Shown here piece after piece: positions 1-6,346 of a stretch of DNA of 7,077 nucleotides (positions are counted from its first letter, which is position 1; the number at the start of each line of letters is the position of its first letter). This DNA is from an uncultured Synechococcaceae cyanobacterium. GTDB lineage: Bacteria > Cyanobacteriota > Cyanobacteriia > PCC-6307 > Cyanobiaceae. The position numbers and the translations under genes were made by a program. The notes beneath the pieces are model-generated. The model was not told where the DNA came from and searched no databases. It saw nothing but the letters and a program-made list of their open reading frames with translations. Where the stretch lies: assembly GCA_902538695.1 (NCBI GenBank), contig CACBGC010000035.1, forward strand, positions 1 through 7,077. Reading direction: 5' to 3'.

Positions 1-345
1 ACAAAAGCATTAGCTTACTCTATTGCAGGCTGCTTCCCACCAAAACAAAGATATAAAAAAATACATCCAGCAACAAGAACATTTCAAGCACTAAGAATTG
101 CTGTTAATAAAGAAATTGAAGTATTAGAAAAATTTTTGCAAGTTGTACCTGAATGGCTTTTGCCAGGGGGTATTATTTCTGTTATTAGTTTTCATTCTCT
201 TGAGGATAGGTTAGTTAAAAGTCATTTTAAGAATGATCAAAGACTAAAAAACCTGACAAAAAAGCCAATAACTCCTTCCGAAAAAGAAGTCGAACTTAAT
301 AAAAGAGCTAGAAGTGGGAAATTAAGAATTGCTCAATTAAATTAG
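1..345 (+). CDS. rsmH: 16S rRNA (cytosine(1402)-N(4))-methyltransferase RsmH (MraW), 3' part
   Basis: C-terminal 114 codons of RsmH, open from the first base of the window; the start and the SAM-binding N-terminal half lie outside. The enzyme N4-methylates C1402 of 16S rRNA in the decoding centre, using S-adenosylmethionine. Visible family signatures are HPATRTFQALRI (visible residues 22-33), the PGG turn followed by ISFHSLEDRLVK, and the C-terminal NKRARSGKLRIA segment, which matches the 'RARS-x-LRIAE' ending of bacterial RsmH. The segment between SHFK and KRARS is shorter than in E. coli as I recall it. A TTG at 136 could be read as a start but lies inside the conserved domain, so it is not the gene start. 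The gene ends 13 bp before the stop of the convergent cysteine desulfurase. Identification is secure from the motifs. Confidence 0.95.
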   Translation, partial: TKALAYSIAGCFPPKQRYKKIHPATRTFQALRIAVNKEIEVLEKFLQVVPEWLLPGGIISVISFHSLEDRLVKSHFKNDQRLKNLTKKPITPSEKEVELNKRARSGKLRIAQLN

Positions 346-358
346 AAGCCAATAATTT

Positions 359-1504
359 CTATCGTAATGATCTGATTGTATTTGTAAGAATATGAATTGC
401 TTGTTTTATATCTTTTGAATTAGTACTTAATCCAATACTTAACCTTATCGAAGATTCTGCTTCTTTAAGAGATCTACCTAAGGCTAGTAAAACATGAGAT
501 GGTTCACCACTACTACATGCAGATCCAGTAGAACAAATTATTTTAGATTTTAAAAGTTTATGAAACTTTGCTCCGTTTAAATCCAATACAGTCAAATTTA
601 AATTGTGAGGTAATCTTTTTTCTATGGAACCATTAATTAATAAACCAGAATTATTTTTTAACAACCCCTCTAAAAGGTTATTTCTATAAAAAAGTAATTT
701 CTCAGCATTATTTTTTTGATTAAGAACTGCTATCTCTATTGCTTTAGCAAAGCCAACTACTAAAGGAAGAGGTAATGTGCCAGACCTAAGACCATATTCC
801 TGACCTCCTCCAACAATTAAAGGCTCAAGATTAATTTCTTCATCAATCAAAAGAAGTCCTATCCCTTTAGGGCCGTATATTTTGTGAGAACTCATCGTTA
901 TCATGTTTACATCTGATAAAAGATTGTCTAAAGCCATATAACCTAAACATTGTGCAAAATCAGAGTGAAATGTTATTCCTCTCGATTTACATATCTTTGA
1001 AATATTTTCTATGGGCTGAATAACTCCTATTTCGTTATTTGCCAACATGACACTAACCAGAAATGTATCTTCTCTTATTTTTTTTTTGAATTGTTCTTCT
1101 GAAATTAAGCCATCTTTCTCAGGATTAATTTCTGTAACCATAAATCCCTCTTTTTTTAGTTGGTTTAAGGGCTCCAAAACAGCTTTATGCTCCGTTTTTA
1201 AGGTAATAATATGTCCATAATTTCCTGTTTTTTTATAGAAATTTCTAGCAAAACCTAATAAGGCTAAGTTATTAGATTCAGTTGCCCCACTTGTAAAAAT
1301 AACTTTTTTATTCTTAAGAAATAAACTTTGTTCTATTCTTTCCCTTGAGGCTTCCAATATAGCGCTTGCGTTAATCCCCGCCAAATTAGATTTATTTGCA
1401 GGGTTAGAAAATATCTCACTCCAAAAAGGTTTCATAGAATCAACGACATCTTTAGAGCAAGGAGTCGAAGATTGATAGTCTAGTAGTATGGGAGTTGATA
1501 GCAT
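359..1504 (-). CDS. class I cysteine desulfurase (NifS/IscS-like)
   Basis: A 381-residue PLP-dependent fold-type I enzyme of aminotransferase class V, expected to take sulfur from L-cysteine as an enzyme persulfide for Fe-S clusters, thiolated tRNA or cofactors; cytosolic. Seen: the N-terminal LLDYQSSTP strand, TSGATESNNLA (71-81), the PLP-stacking His in KTEH (His106), SDFAQ (Asp182 and Gln185, cofactor contacts), the Schiff-base lysine in SSHKIYGPKG (Lys208), the GGGQEYGLRSGT loop (232-243), and the sulfur-accepting cysteine in STGSACSSGEPSHVL (Cys330). The cysteine loop is of class I type, but by my alignment about two residues shorter than in classic NifS (SACTSGSLEPS). The length is normal for the family. 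ATG at 1504 is chosen because it directly precedes the conserved N-terminal strand; no clear ribosome binding site is seen. No iscU or suf gene is adjacent, so the physiological sulfur acceptor cannot be told from context. Confidence 0.92.
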   Translation of the reverse strand: MLSTPILLDYQSSTPCSKDVVDSMKPFWSEIFSNPANKSNLAGINASAILEASRERIEQSLFLKNKKVIFTSGATESNNLALLGFARNFYKKTGNYGHIITLKTEHKAVLEPLNQLKKEGFMVTEINPEKDGLISEEQFKKKIREDTFLVSVMLANNEIGVIQPIENISKICKSRGITFHSDFAQCLGYMALDNLLSDVNMITMSSHKIYGPKGIGLLLIDEEINLEPLIVGGGQEYGLRSGTLPLPLVVGFAKAIEIAVLNQKNNAEKLLFYRNNLLEGLLKNNSGLLINGSIEKRLPHNLNLTVLDLNGAKFHKLLKSKIICSTGSACSSGEPSHVLLALGRSLKEAESSIRLSIGLSTNSKDIKQAIHILTNTIRSLR

Positions 1505-1523
1505 TATGTTTAGTATATAAAAT
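1495..1523 (+). promoter_or_regulatory. predicted sigma70-type promoter of the response regulator gene
   Basis: TTGATA at 1495-1500 (5 of 6 to the -35 consensus) is followed after exactly 17 bp by TAAAAT at 1518-1523 (5 of 6 to the -10 consensus). Transcription would begin near 1530, giving a leader of about 33 nt before the ATG at 1564. The -35 box overlaps the first codons of the divergent cysteine desulfurase gene. On the other strand, TATACT (1512-1517) is a possible -10 for the desulfurase but has no recognisable -35 and would leave almost no leader, so it is not listed separately. Prediction only. Confidence 0.5.
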
Positions 1524-1563
1524 TCTGTTTATTACTAGAAAATCAAATTAAAGAATTAAAAAA

Positions 1564-2292
1564 ATGAATGAAATTAATCAAATAAACAATGAACCGGTAA
1601 GAAAATCAAGAATTTTATTAGTTGATGATGAGCCTGGTTTAAGAACAGCTGTTAAAACATTTCTAGAAGATGAAGGCTTTGAAATATTTATTGCAGTTGA
1701 TGGAGAGGATGGTTGGGAAAAAGCTCAAACAGTTTTTCCCGATTTGATAATTAGCGACATTATGATGCCCCGAGCTAACGGTTATACTTTATTAGAAAAA
1801 ATTAGAGAGGATGAAAAATTAGGAGGAACTCCAGTTATTTTTCTGACTGCAAAAGGAATGACCCTAGACAGAACAGAAGGCTATCTTGCAGGAGTTGATG
1901 ATTATATTTCTAAACCTTTCGATCCAGATGAATTAGCTGCGAGAGTTAAAAATGTCATCAACAGACAAGAACGTTTACTAAAAGAAGCGGCACGATTCGC
2001 AGATATTGATGTAAGCAAAATGGCTAAACAAATTACTGAAATAAAATCTATGCTCACAGACCAAAATCCAACTAATTCAGAAAATAAAATAAATATTCCT
2101 AGTTTTACTCCAAGAGAAGCAAGTGTGCTTCAACTTGTAGCAGAGGGCCTGATGAACAAGGAAATTGCGAGACAGCTTGAAACATCTATTAGAAATGTTG
2201 AGAAATATGTAAGTAGACTTTTTATCAAGACAGGTACATCCAGCCGAACCGAATTAGTTCGTTATGCGCTTGAAAATCATTTAGTAAAATAA
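1564..2292 (+). CDS. NarL/LuxR-family response regulator, Rre1/Ycf29-like
   Basis: A 242-residue two-component transcription factor. The N-terminal receiver domain (about 16-135) has the acidic pair Asp21-Asp22, phospho-acceptor Asp65 in IISDIMMPR, switch Thr95 in FLTAK and Lys117 in SKPF. A linker (about 136-178) with a charged helical stretch leads to a GerE/LuxR-type helix-turn-helix: FTPREASVLQLVAEGL (181-196), MNKEIARQL (197-205) and the recognition helix around SIRNVEKYVSRLF (208-220). All receiver key residues are present, so it should be phosphorylatable. The fold order and the ending (ELVRYALENHLV) resemble cyanobacterial Rre1 (algal Ycf29), a regulator linked to Hik2/Hik34-type kinases and stress or redox responses; this assignment is from memory and moderately sure. 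No histidine kinase is adjacent. ATG at 1564 is the first start after the promoter; no Shine-Dalgarno is seen. Its stop lies 4 bp from that of convergent chlM. Confidence 0.9.
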   Translation: MNEINQINNEPVRKSRILLVDDEPGLRTAVKTFLEDEGFEIFIAVDGEDGWEKAQTVFPDLIISDIMMPRANGYTLLEKIREDEKLGGTPVIFLTAKGMTLDRTEGYLAGVDDYISKPFDPDELAARVKNVINRQERLLKEAARFADIDVSKMAKQITEIKSMLTDQNPTNSENKINIPSFTPREASVLQLVAEGLMNKEIARQLETSIRNVEKYVSRLFIKTGTSSRTELVRYALENHLVK

Positions 2293-2296
2293 ATTT

Positions 2297-2995
2297 TTAA
2301 ATTTTTTCGAATTCAATTAGTTTTGAAAAATAAAAAGGAGCTTGATTTAATTTGTTTGTAACCACTTTAAATCCTCTTTTTTTTGCAGCATTAATAATAC
2401 CCTTTTCTTTCAAAGTATATGCTCTTGTAGTTTTACTTGGCCCAGGAAATAATTTCCCAATATTTTTTAGCACAGCAAGAACTGGAGTATAAGGAGCAAA
2501 GCTAACAATTAGTTTTTCTTTGCTTAAATCGCATAGATGTTGGACCATTTCTTCTGCGACCGGTTGAGGGTAATGAATAAATACGTCCAAACAAACTACA
2601 ACATCAAATAGTCCTTTTAATTTTTCCAGATCACAGACTTCATATTTGATTTTGCCTTGATTCAAACCTAATTCATATATGCGTTTCTTCGTTTCTTTAA
2701 TCATTTCAGAAGAAATATCGCTCACCTGTAATTCTTTGATACCAAGTCTTAGTAAAGGTATGGACAGGCTGCCTACACCACATCCTGCATCACAATAACT
2801 TTTTTTTGTGAGTTCAGGATAATTTTTGATATATGAAACAACATCATCTACAGTTTTTTGATGTCCTTTCCTTATATTTTTCTGAACTGTATTAATTTCA
2901 TCAGATTGGCTATAAATTTTATTCCATCTTTTAAAGCCAGTGCCATTAAAATACTCCCTAACTTCACTTTTTTCGATAATCTTATTTGACGTCAT
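2297..2995 (-). CDS. chlM: magnesium-protoporphyrin IX O-methyltransferase
   Basis: A 232-residue class I SAM-dependent methyltransferase that methylates the C13 propionate carboxyl of Mg-protoporphyrin IX, the step after Mg-chelatase and before the cyclase in chlorophyll synthesis; soluble or loosely bound to thylakoid or envelope membranes. Seen: REYFNGTGFKRWNKIYS (13-29) typical of ChlM/BchM; SAM motif I YCDAGCGVGSLSIPL (67-81); the acidic strand-end VSDIS (91-95); CDVE-like CDLEKL (121-126); and CLDVFIHYP (135-143). Tyr28 and His141 match, by position and context, the Tyr28 and His139 that I recall being proposed as catalytic in the Synechocystis enzyme. The length is normal. ATG at 2995 is chosen since it gives the usual short N-terminal lead. 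Transcription is away from purE. The convergent response regulator is not obviously linked to chlorophyll control. Confidence 0.95.
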   Translation of the reverse strand: MTSNKIIEKSEVREYFNGTGFKRWNKIYSQSDEINTVQKNIRKGHQKTVDDVVSYIKNYPELTKKSYCDAGCGVGSLSIPLLRLGIKELQVSDISSEMIKETKKRIYELGLNQGKIKYEVCDLEKLKGLFDVVVCLDVFIHYPQPVAEEMVQHLCDLSKEKLIVSFAPYTPVLAVLKNIGKLFPGPSKTTRAYTLKEKGIINAAKKRGFKVVTNKLNQAPFYFSKLIEFEKI

Positions 2996-3019
2996 AGTAT
3001 TCTATGAAAAATTTTTCTT

Positions 3020-3028
3020 TTTATAATA
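3020..3028. promoter_or_regulatory. candidate -10 elements in the chlM-purE divergent gap
   Basis: The 89-bp gap (2996-3084) holds TATAAT at 3022-3027 on the + strand, which could serve purE with a leader of about 50 nt. TATTAT on the - strand at 3023-3028 could serve chlM with a leader of about 20 nt. The two overlap almost completely, so they might compete. No -35 box at 16-18 bp is recognisable for either, which weakens the call, although AT-rich genomes produce such boxes by chance. Confidence 0.3.
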
Positions 3029-3084
3029 ACTAACTGGCACCAAATTAATTGCACGCCATTATAGGAAAGCATTGATTTGTTATT

Positions 3085-3621
3085 TTGTCAGAATTGAATT
3101 CTAAAGATATTTATAAAATTGCTGTCGTAATGGGTAGTGATTCAGATCTAAAAACTTTAAAACCAGCAATTGATATTTTGCGAGAATTTGGAATAAAAAC
3201 TGAAGTTTGTATACTTTCTGCCCATCGAACACCTATTGAAATGATGGAATATGCAAAAAATGCAGAATCAGAAAACATAAAGGTAATAATTGCCGGTGCT
3301 GGTGGTGCTGCTCATCTTCCAGGAATGCTGGCATCTATAACTTGCATTCCTGTAATTGGAGTACCAGTAGAGAGTAAGACACTTAAGGGGATTGACTCTC
3401 TTTTATCAATCGTTCAAATGCCCGCAGGTATTCCAGTTGCAACAGTTGCAATTAATGGAGGTCAAAATGCTGGATTATTGGCAATAGAGATGATCAGTTT
3501 ATTTGATAAATCCATAAAGAAAAATTTAAAAGAATTCAGAGAAAATCTTCATACACAGGTAAGAACAAAAAATAGTAAGTTATCAACCATTGGTCCTGAC
3601 AATTATCTTCAAAATAAATGA
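3085..3621 (+). CDS. purE: N5-carboxyaminoimidazole ribonucleotide mutase (class I PurE)
   Basis: A 178-residue PurE, which converts N5-CAIR to CAIR in de novo purine synthesis; the family forms cytosolic octamers. Seen: KIAVVMGSDSDL (11-22) forming strand 1 and the phosphate loop; SAHRTP (45-50) with His47 matching the catalytic His45 of E. coli; and AGAGGAAHLPGM (70-81), whose AAHLPGM matches class I (bacterial mutase) rather than class II carboxylase. These are followed by VIGVPVES and QMPAGIPVATVAING (111-125). The C-terminal tail after about residue 150 is charged and likely flexible. The start is a TTG: the frame is closed by TGA at 3073-3075, and the first ATG codes for Met16 inside strand 1, so starting there would remove the first strand. 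No close Shine-Dalgarno is seen; AGGAA at 3063-3067 is too distant. The gene converges with cysC, 15 bp between stops. Confidence 0.95.
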   Translation: MSELNSKDIYKIAVVMGSDSDLKTLKPAIDILREFGIKTEVCILSAHRTPIEMMEYAKNAESENIKVIIAGAGGAAHLPGMLASITCIPVIGVPVESKTLKGIDSLLSIVQMPAGIPVATVAINGGQNAGLLAIEMISLFDKSIKKNLKEFRENLHTQVRTKNSKLSTIGPDNYLQNK

Positions 3622-3636
3622 ACTAATATTTTTCTG

Positions 3637-4260
3637 TTAGGCCTTGTTAAGAAAGTTTTCTTTTTTTAGGTAGTTAATAACTTTTTCAACGGAATCATTT
3701 AAATCTAATGAACCTGTATCAACAACAATTTCTGGATTATGAGGAGCTTCATATGGACTAGAAATCCCTGTAAATTCTTTAATTTCTCCCAAACGAGCTT
3801 TTTTATAAAGACCTTTAGTATCCCTATTTTCACAAACTTTGATATCAGCAGAACAATAAACTTCAATAAAATCCTTAGATCCAATAATTTTTCTCACCTT
3901 ATCTCTATCACTAATAAATGGCGAAACGAATGCTGTAATAGTTATTATCCCAGCATTCATAAATAAATTCGCAACTTCGCCAATTCTTCTTATATTTTCT
4001 TCTCTATCTTCATCCGAAAAACCAAGATCTTTACATAAACCGTGTCTAATATTATCTCCATCCAACACATAAGTCGAAAAACCATCTAAGTGTAAAACTT
4101 CATTTAAAGCGTTGGCCAAAGTACTTTTACCAGAACCAGATAAACCTGTAAACCAGATAACCAAACCTTTATGACCTCTCATTTTCTCTAACTTTTCTCT
4201 GTCAATACTTAAGTTGTGCCACTTTATATTGGTTGACTTTGTTTGATCTTGTTCTTTCAT
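3637..4260 (-). CDS. cysC: adenylylsulfate (APS) kinase
   Basis: A 207-residue free-standing APS kinase that phosphorylates APS with ATP to give PAPS in sulfate assimilation; cytosolic. Seen: Walker A GLSGSGKST (39-47) after the strand VIWFT; VLDGDNIRHGL (65-75), the APS-binding segment; FSDEDREENIRRIGEVA (81-97); the ITAFVSPF segment with Ser113 at the position that is phosphorylated in some family members; VYCSADIKVCENRDTKGLYKKA (134-155); and GISSPYEAP (165-173). All key residues are present and the length is typical of bacterial CysC, so it is not a CysNC fusion. ATG at 4260 gives about 30 residues before the core, normal for this family. It lies 41 bp downstream of the SUI1-like gene on the same strand and is probably co-transcribed. 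No ATP sulfurylase or PAPS reductase gene is in view. Confidence 0.95.
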   Translation of the reverse strand: MKEQDQTKSTNIKWHNLSIDREKLEKMRGHKGLVIWFTGLSGSGKSTLANALNEVLHLDGFSTYVLDGDNIRHGLCKDLGFSDEDREENIRRIGEVANLFMNAGIITITAFVSPFISDRDKVRKIIGSKDFIEVYCSADIKVCENRDTKGLYKKARLGEIKEFTGISSPYEAPHNPEIVVDTGSLDLNDSVEKVINYLKKENFLNKA

Positions 4261-4301
4261 TTTTGCACCATCAAAATTAAAAACCTATCCTAACCCTTGC
4301 T

Positions 4302-4613
4302 TCATAAATTATGAAATCCCTCTTTACGAAGAAACTCAACTGATTTCGATACCATATCACCCTGTAACTGGATATTTCTATCAATCAATGTTCCTCCAGT
4401 CCCACAAAAAACTTTAATTTTTTTTAGTAATTCTTTTAATAAGATTTCATTCTCAGTGCCTAAACCTCTTATTAAAGTTACAGTCTTTCCCTTTTTACCT
4501 TTTTTTTGTTTTGAAATATTTATTTTTGATTTTTTATCAACAGTATCTGCCTTGGCTGCTTCTTCAGATTGTTTTTCTTGATTATCAAATTCGATCCAAT
4601 TCTTTTTTCCCAT
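4302..4613 (-). CDS. SUI1/YciH-family translation factor-like protein
   Basis: A small basic protein (103 residues from the preferred start) with a SUI1 (eIF1-like) domain in its C-terminal two-thirds. An N-terminal charged, low-complexity region (about 1-45, rich in Lys, Glu, Gln) precedes TVTLIRGLG, then LLKELLKKIKVFCGTGGTLIDRNIQLQGD and the closing VEFLRKEGF, which match the family's core (the 'KxFCGTGGTV...IELQGD' pattern). In E. coli, YciH can discriminate start codons in vitro and is non-essential; the cyanobacterial role is unclear. A TTG at 4622 would add three residues (MKI), but the ATG at 4613 begins MGKKNWIEF and is the simpler start. It is the first gene of a probable two-gene unit with cysC; no functional link between the two is evident. 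Confidence 0.88.
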   Translation of the reverse strand: MGKKNWIEFDNQEKQSEEAAKADTVDKKSKINISKQKKGKKGKTVTLIRGLGTENEILLKELLKKIKVFCGTGGTLIDRNIQLQGDMVSKSVEFLRKEGFHNL

Positions 4614-4622
4614 TATTTTCAA

Positions 4623-4628
4623 TATAAT
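4623..4628 (+). promoter_or_regulatory. candidate -10 element of trpB
   Basis: A perfect TATAAT on the + strand in the 48-bp gap between the SUI1-like gene and trpB. A start site near 4635 would leave about 27 nt before the GTG. The -35 position (TTCTTT, 4600-4605) is poor and lies inside the SUI1-like coding region. Support is therefore from the -10 and its position only. Confidence 0.35.
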
Positions 4629-4661
4629 CTATAGTTAGTTAATACTTATTCTATAGAAAAA

Positions 4662-5906
4662 GTGGTAAGTACATTTTCTCGCAAAGATCAAAACTATAAA
4701 AATGAAGATTTAAATCAACCCTCCAAAGAGGGAAGATTTGGAAAATATGGTGGTCAATATGTTCCTGAAACGCTAATGCCTGCTCTTTTTGAGCTTGAAA
4801 CAGCTGCATCTAATGCATGGAAAGATAAACTTTTTGTAGAAGAATTAAATCATCTTCTCAAGACTTATGTAGGAAGAGAAACACCACTTTATGAAGCCAA
4901 AAGACTTACTGAACATTACAAAACTAAACAAGCAACTCCTAGAATATGGCTTAAAAGAGAAGATTTAAATCATACTGGGGCTCACAAAATTAATAATGCC
5001 CTTGGACAAGCTTTACTGGCAATAAGAATGGGCAAAAAAAGAATAATTGCAGAAACTGGAGCAGGTCAACATGGAGTTGCTACTGCTACTGTTTGTGCAA
5101 GATTTGGCTTGAAATGTATTATCTACATGGGTGCTGAAGACATAAAAAGGCAATCCCTTAACGTTTTCAGAATGAAACTTCTAGGAGCTGAAGTTAAAGT
5201 TGTAAATTCTGGAACTGCAACACTTAAGGATGCCACTAGTGAAGCCATTAGAGATTGGGTTTCTAATGTCGAAACCACACACTACATTTTAGGATCAGTA
5301 GCAGGTCCACACCCTTTCCCAAAGATTGTGCGAGATTTTCATGCAGTTATAGGTGAAGAAACTAAAAAACAATGTTTAGAATCATTTGGATCTTTTCCTG
5401 ATATTTTGCTTGCTTGTGTAGGTGGCGGATCAAATGCAATGGGGCTTTTCCATCCTTTTGTTAAAGAAACTTCTGTGCGTCTTATTGGAGTTGAAGCCGC
5501 AGGAAGCGGAGTTGATACTGACAAACATGCTGCCACTATCACTAAAGGTTCAGTTGGAATTTTGCATGGATCAATGAGTCTTCTCTTGCAAGATGATAAT
5601 GGTCAAGTACAAGAAGCTCACTCAATAAGTGCAGGTTTAGATTACCCTGGAGTAGGACCCGAACATAGCCATTTAAAAGACATAGGTAGAGCAGAATATG
5701 GATCAGTCACAGATCAAGAAGCTTTAGACGCTTTGAAACTTGTTAGTGAGCTAGAAGGAATTATACCTGCACTTGAAACTTCCCATGCATTTGCTTGGTT
5801 AGATAAATTATGCCCTACTCTTGAAAAAGATACTCATATAGTTATCAATTGCTCTGGTAGAGGCGATAAAGATGTTAATACTGTTGCATCTTCATTAGAT
5901 ATTTAA
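4662..5906 (+). CDS. trpB: tryptophan synthase beta chain
   Basis: A 414-residue TrpB1-type subunit that condenses indole with L-serine using PLP, normally in an alpha2-beta2 complex with TrpA and fed by the indole tunnel; cytosolic. Seen: GRFGKYGGQYVPETLMPAL (24-42), typical of the TrpB N terminus; GRETPLYEA (71-79); the Schiff-base lysine in HTGAHKINNALGQ (Lys109); the catalytic glutamate in ETGAGQHG (Glu131); the PLP phosphate loop GGGSNA (254-259); GVGPEHS (331-337); ETSHA (372-376); and NCSGRGDKD (396-404) with the serine near the pyridine nitrogen (Ser398). No key residue is missing. The start is GTG at 4662: an in-frame TAG at 4632-4634 closes the frame upstream with no ATG between, and the next ATG (Met38) would remove the conserved N terminus. 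No trp operon genes are adjacent, so the gene stands alone as is common in cyanobacteria. Confidence 0.97.
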   Translation: MVSTFSRKDQNYKNEDLNQPSKEGRFGKYGGQYVPETLMPALFELETAASNAWKDKLFVEELNHLLKTYVGRETPLYEAKRLTEHYKTKQATPRIWLKREDLNHTGAHKINNALGQALLAIRMGKKRIIAETGAGQHGVATATVCARFGLKCIIYMGAEDIKRQSLNVFRMKLLGAEVKVVNSGTATLKDATSEAIRDWVSNVETTHYILGSVAGPHPFPKIVRDFHAVIGEETKKQCLESFGSFPDILLACVGGGSNAMGLFHPFVKETSVRLIGVEAAGSGVDTDKHAATITKGSVGILHGSMSLLLQDDNGQVQEAHSISAGLDYPGVGPEHSHLKDIGRAEYGSVTDQEALDALKLVSELEGIIPALETSHAFAWLDKLCPTLEKDTHIVINCSGRGDKDVNTVASSLDI

Positions 5907-5925
5907 TCAATACCTTGGTATTGAT
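5906..5925. terminator. hairpin at the trpB / rhodanese junction, possible bidirectional terminator
   Basis: A 9-bp perfect inverted repeat, ATCAATACC (5906-5914) and GGTATTGAT (5917-5925), separated by TT. In the trpB transcript the tip reads CUUG, a known stable tetraloop type. It starts at the last base of the trpB stop and covers the last codons of the convergent rhodanese gene. There is no T-tract on either side, so it is not a standard intrinsic terminator. It could instead protect the trpB mRNA 3' end or be incidental to coding. Confidence 0.4.
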
Positions 5926-6257
5926 GGGTCAATATATCTACTCCATCCATCAATACCCTCCTCCAAATTCCATATTTCGCTCACAATATTATTATCCAAG
6001 CACCATTGAGAAAAGTTATAACTTCTTATTCCTGCATGACAGGTAACTACAATTTCTCTATCTAAAAAACCAGCAAATATTTCTTCAACATATTCACAGG
6101 TTACTTTACTAATTGGTATGTGTAAAAATTCTTTTGAGAAACGAGCCAGTTCAAGCTCTGACTGCTCTCTTACATCAATCAAGACTGGATCTTCTTGCTC
6201 AGAATTAAACCAATCATTGAGACTAGAAGCATTTATAGATTTTGGATAACTTCCCAA
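5907..6257 (-). CDS. single-domain rhodanese-like sulfurtransferase
   Basis: A 116-residue single rhodanese domain, expected to carry a persulfide sulfur on an active-site cysteine; no signal peptide, so cytosolic. Seen: the start strand VLIDVREQSELELARF (25-40), LHIPIS (45-50), the active-site loop CHAGIRS with Cys73 (73-79), and the closing LEEGIDGWSRYIDPSIPRY (98-116), which resembles the 'GGIDAWS..VDPSVPRY' ending of GlpE/PspE-like and MoeB/ThiF-linked rhodaneses. The length equals one complete domain. The start is TTG at 6257: the open frame upstream, back to an in-frame TAA, holds no ATG, and the protein has no internal Met before the core, so no ATG start exists. Its stop codon touches the trpB stop with no base between them. 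The sulfur donor and acceptor cannot be told from sequence. Confidence 0.9.
   Translation of the reverse strand: MGSYPKSINASSLNDWFNSEQEDPVLIDVREQSELELARFSKEFLHIPISKVTCEYVEEIFAGFLDREIVVTCHAGIRSYNFSQWCLDNNIVSEIWNLEEGIDGWSRYIDPSIPRY
5917..5957. repeat. 11-bp inverted repeat overlapping the junction hairpin
   Basis: GGTATTGATGG (5917-5927) and CCATCAATACC (5947-5957) are exact reverse complements, extendable inward by a G-T and a T-A pair, around a loop of about 15-19 nt. The left arm is also the right arm of the 5906-5925 hairpin, so the two structures cannot form together. Both arms lie in rhodanese codons (GIDG and PSIP). Confidence 0.6.
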
Positions 6258-6346
6258 TTTATAGGATAAATTATGTGTTATTTACAATTTAATAAATTAA
6301 GTTGCAGTAGGAAGTTTATTGTTAAAAATAAAAATAAACATTGATA

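Noticed and set aside
136..345. A separate small gene starting with TTG at 136
   Set aside because: The frame is open from base 1 with RsmH motifs on both sides of 136, so this is just the 3' end of rsmH.
3036..3057. A palindromic operator in the chlM-purE gap (GGC ... AATTAATT ... GCC)
   Set aside because: Only the outer three and inner eight bases are symmetric; the four-base segments between do not pair, so the symmetry is weak.
3649..3667. An intrinsic terminator after purE: AAGAAA/TTTCTT hairpin followed by a T-run
   Set aside because: The stem is six nearly all A-T pairs with a 2-nt loop and falls in cysC codons; too weak to call in such AT-rich DNA.
3739..3966. A 75-codon + strand open frame opposite cysC
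   Set aside because: It lies wholly antisense to the conserved cysC core, has no recognisable domain and is explained by low-GC codon shadowing.
5339..5542. A 67-codon - strand open frame opposite trpB
   Set aside because: It is fully antisense to the most conserved part of trpB and shows no family motif.
359..6257. A sulfur-transfer gene cluster (cysteine desulfurase, APS kinase, rhodanese)
   Set aside because: The three genes are kilobases apart, separated by convergent and divergent junctions and unrelated genes, so co-function is not supported by layout.
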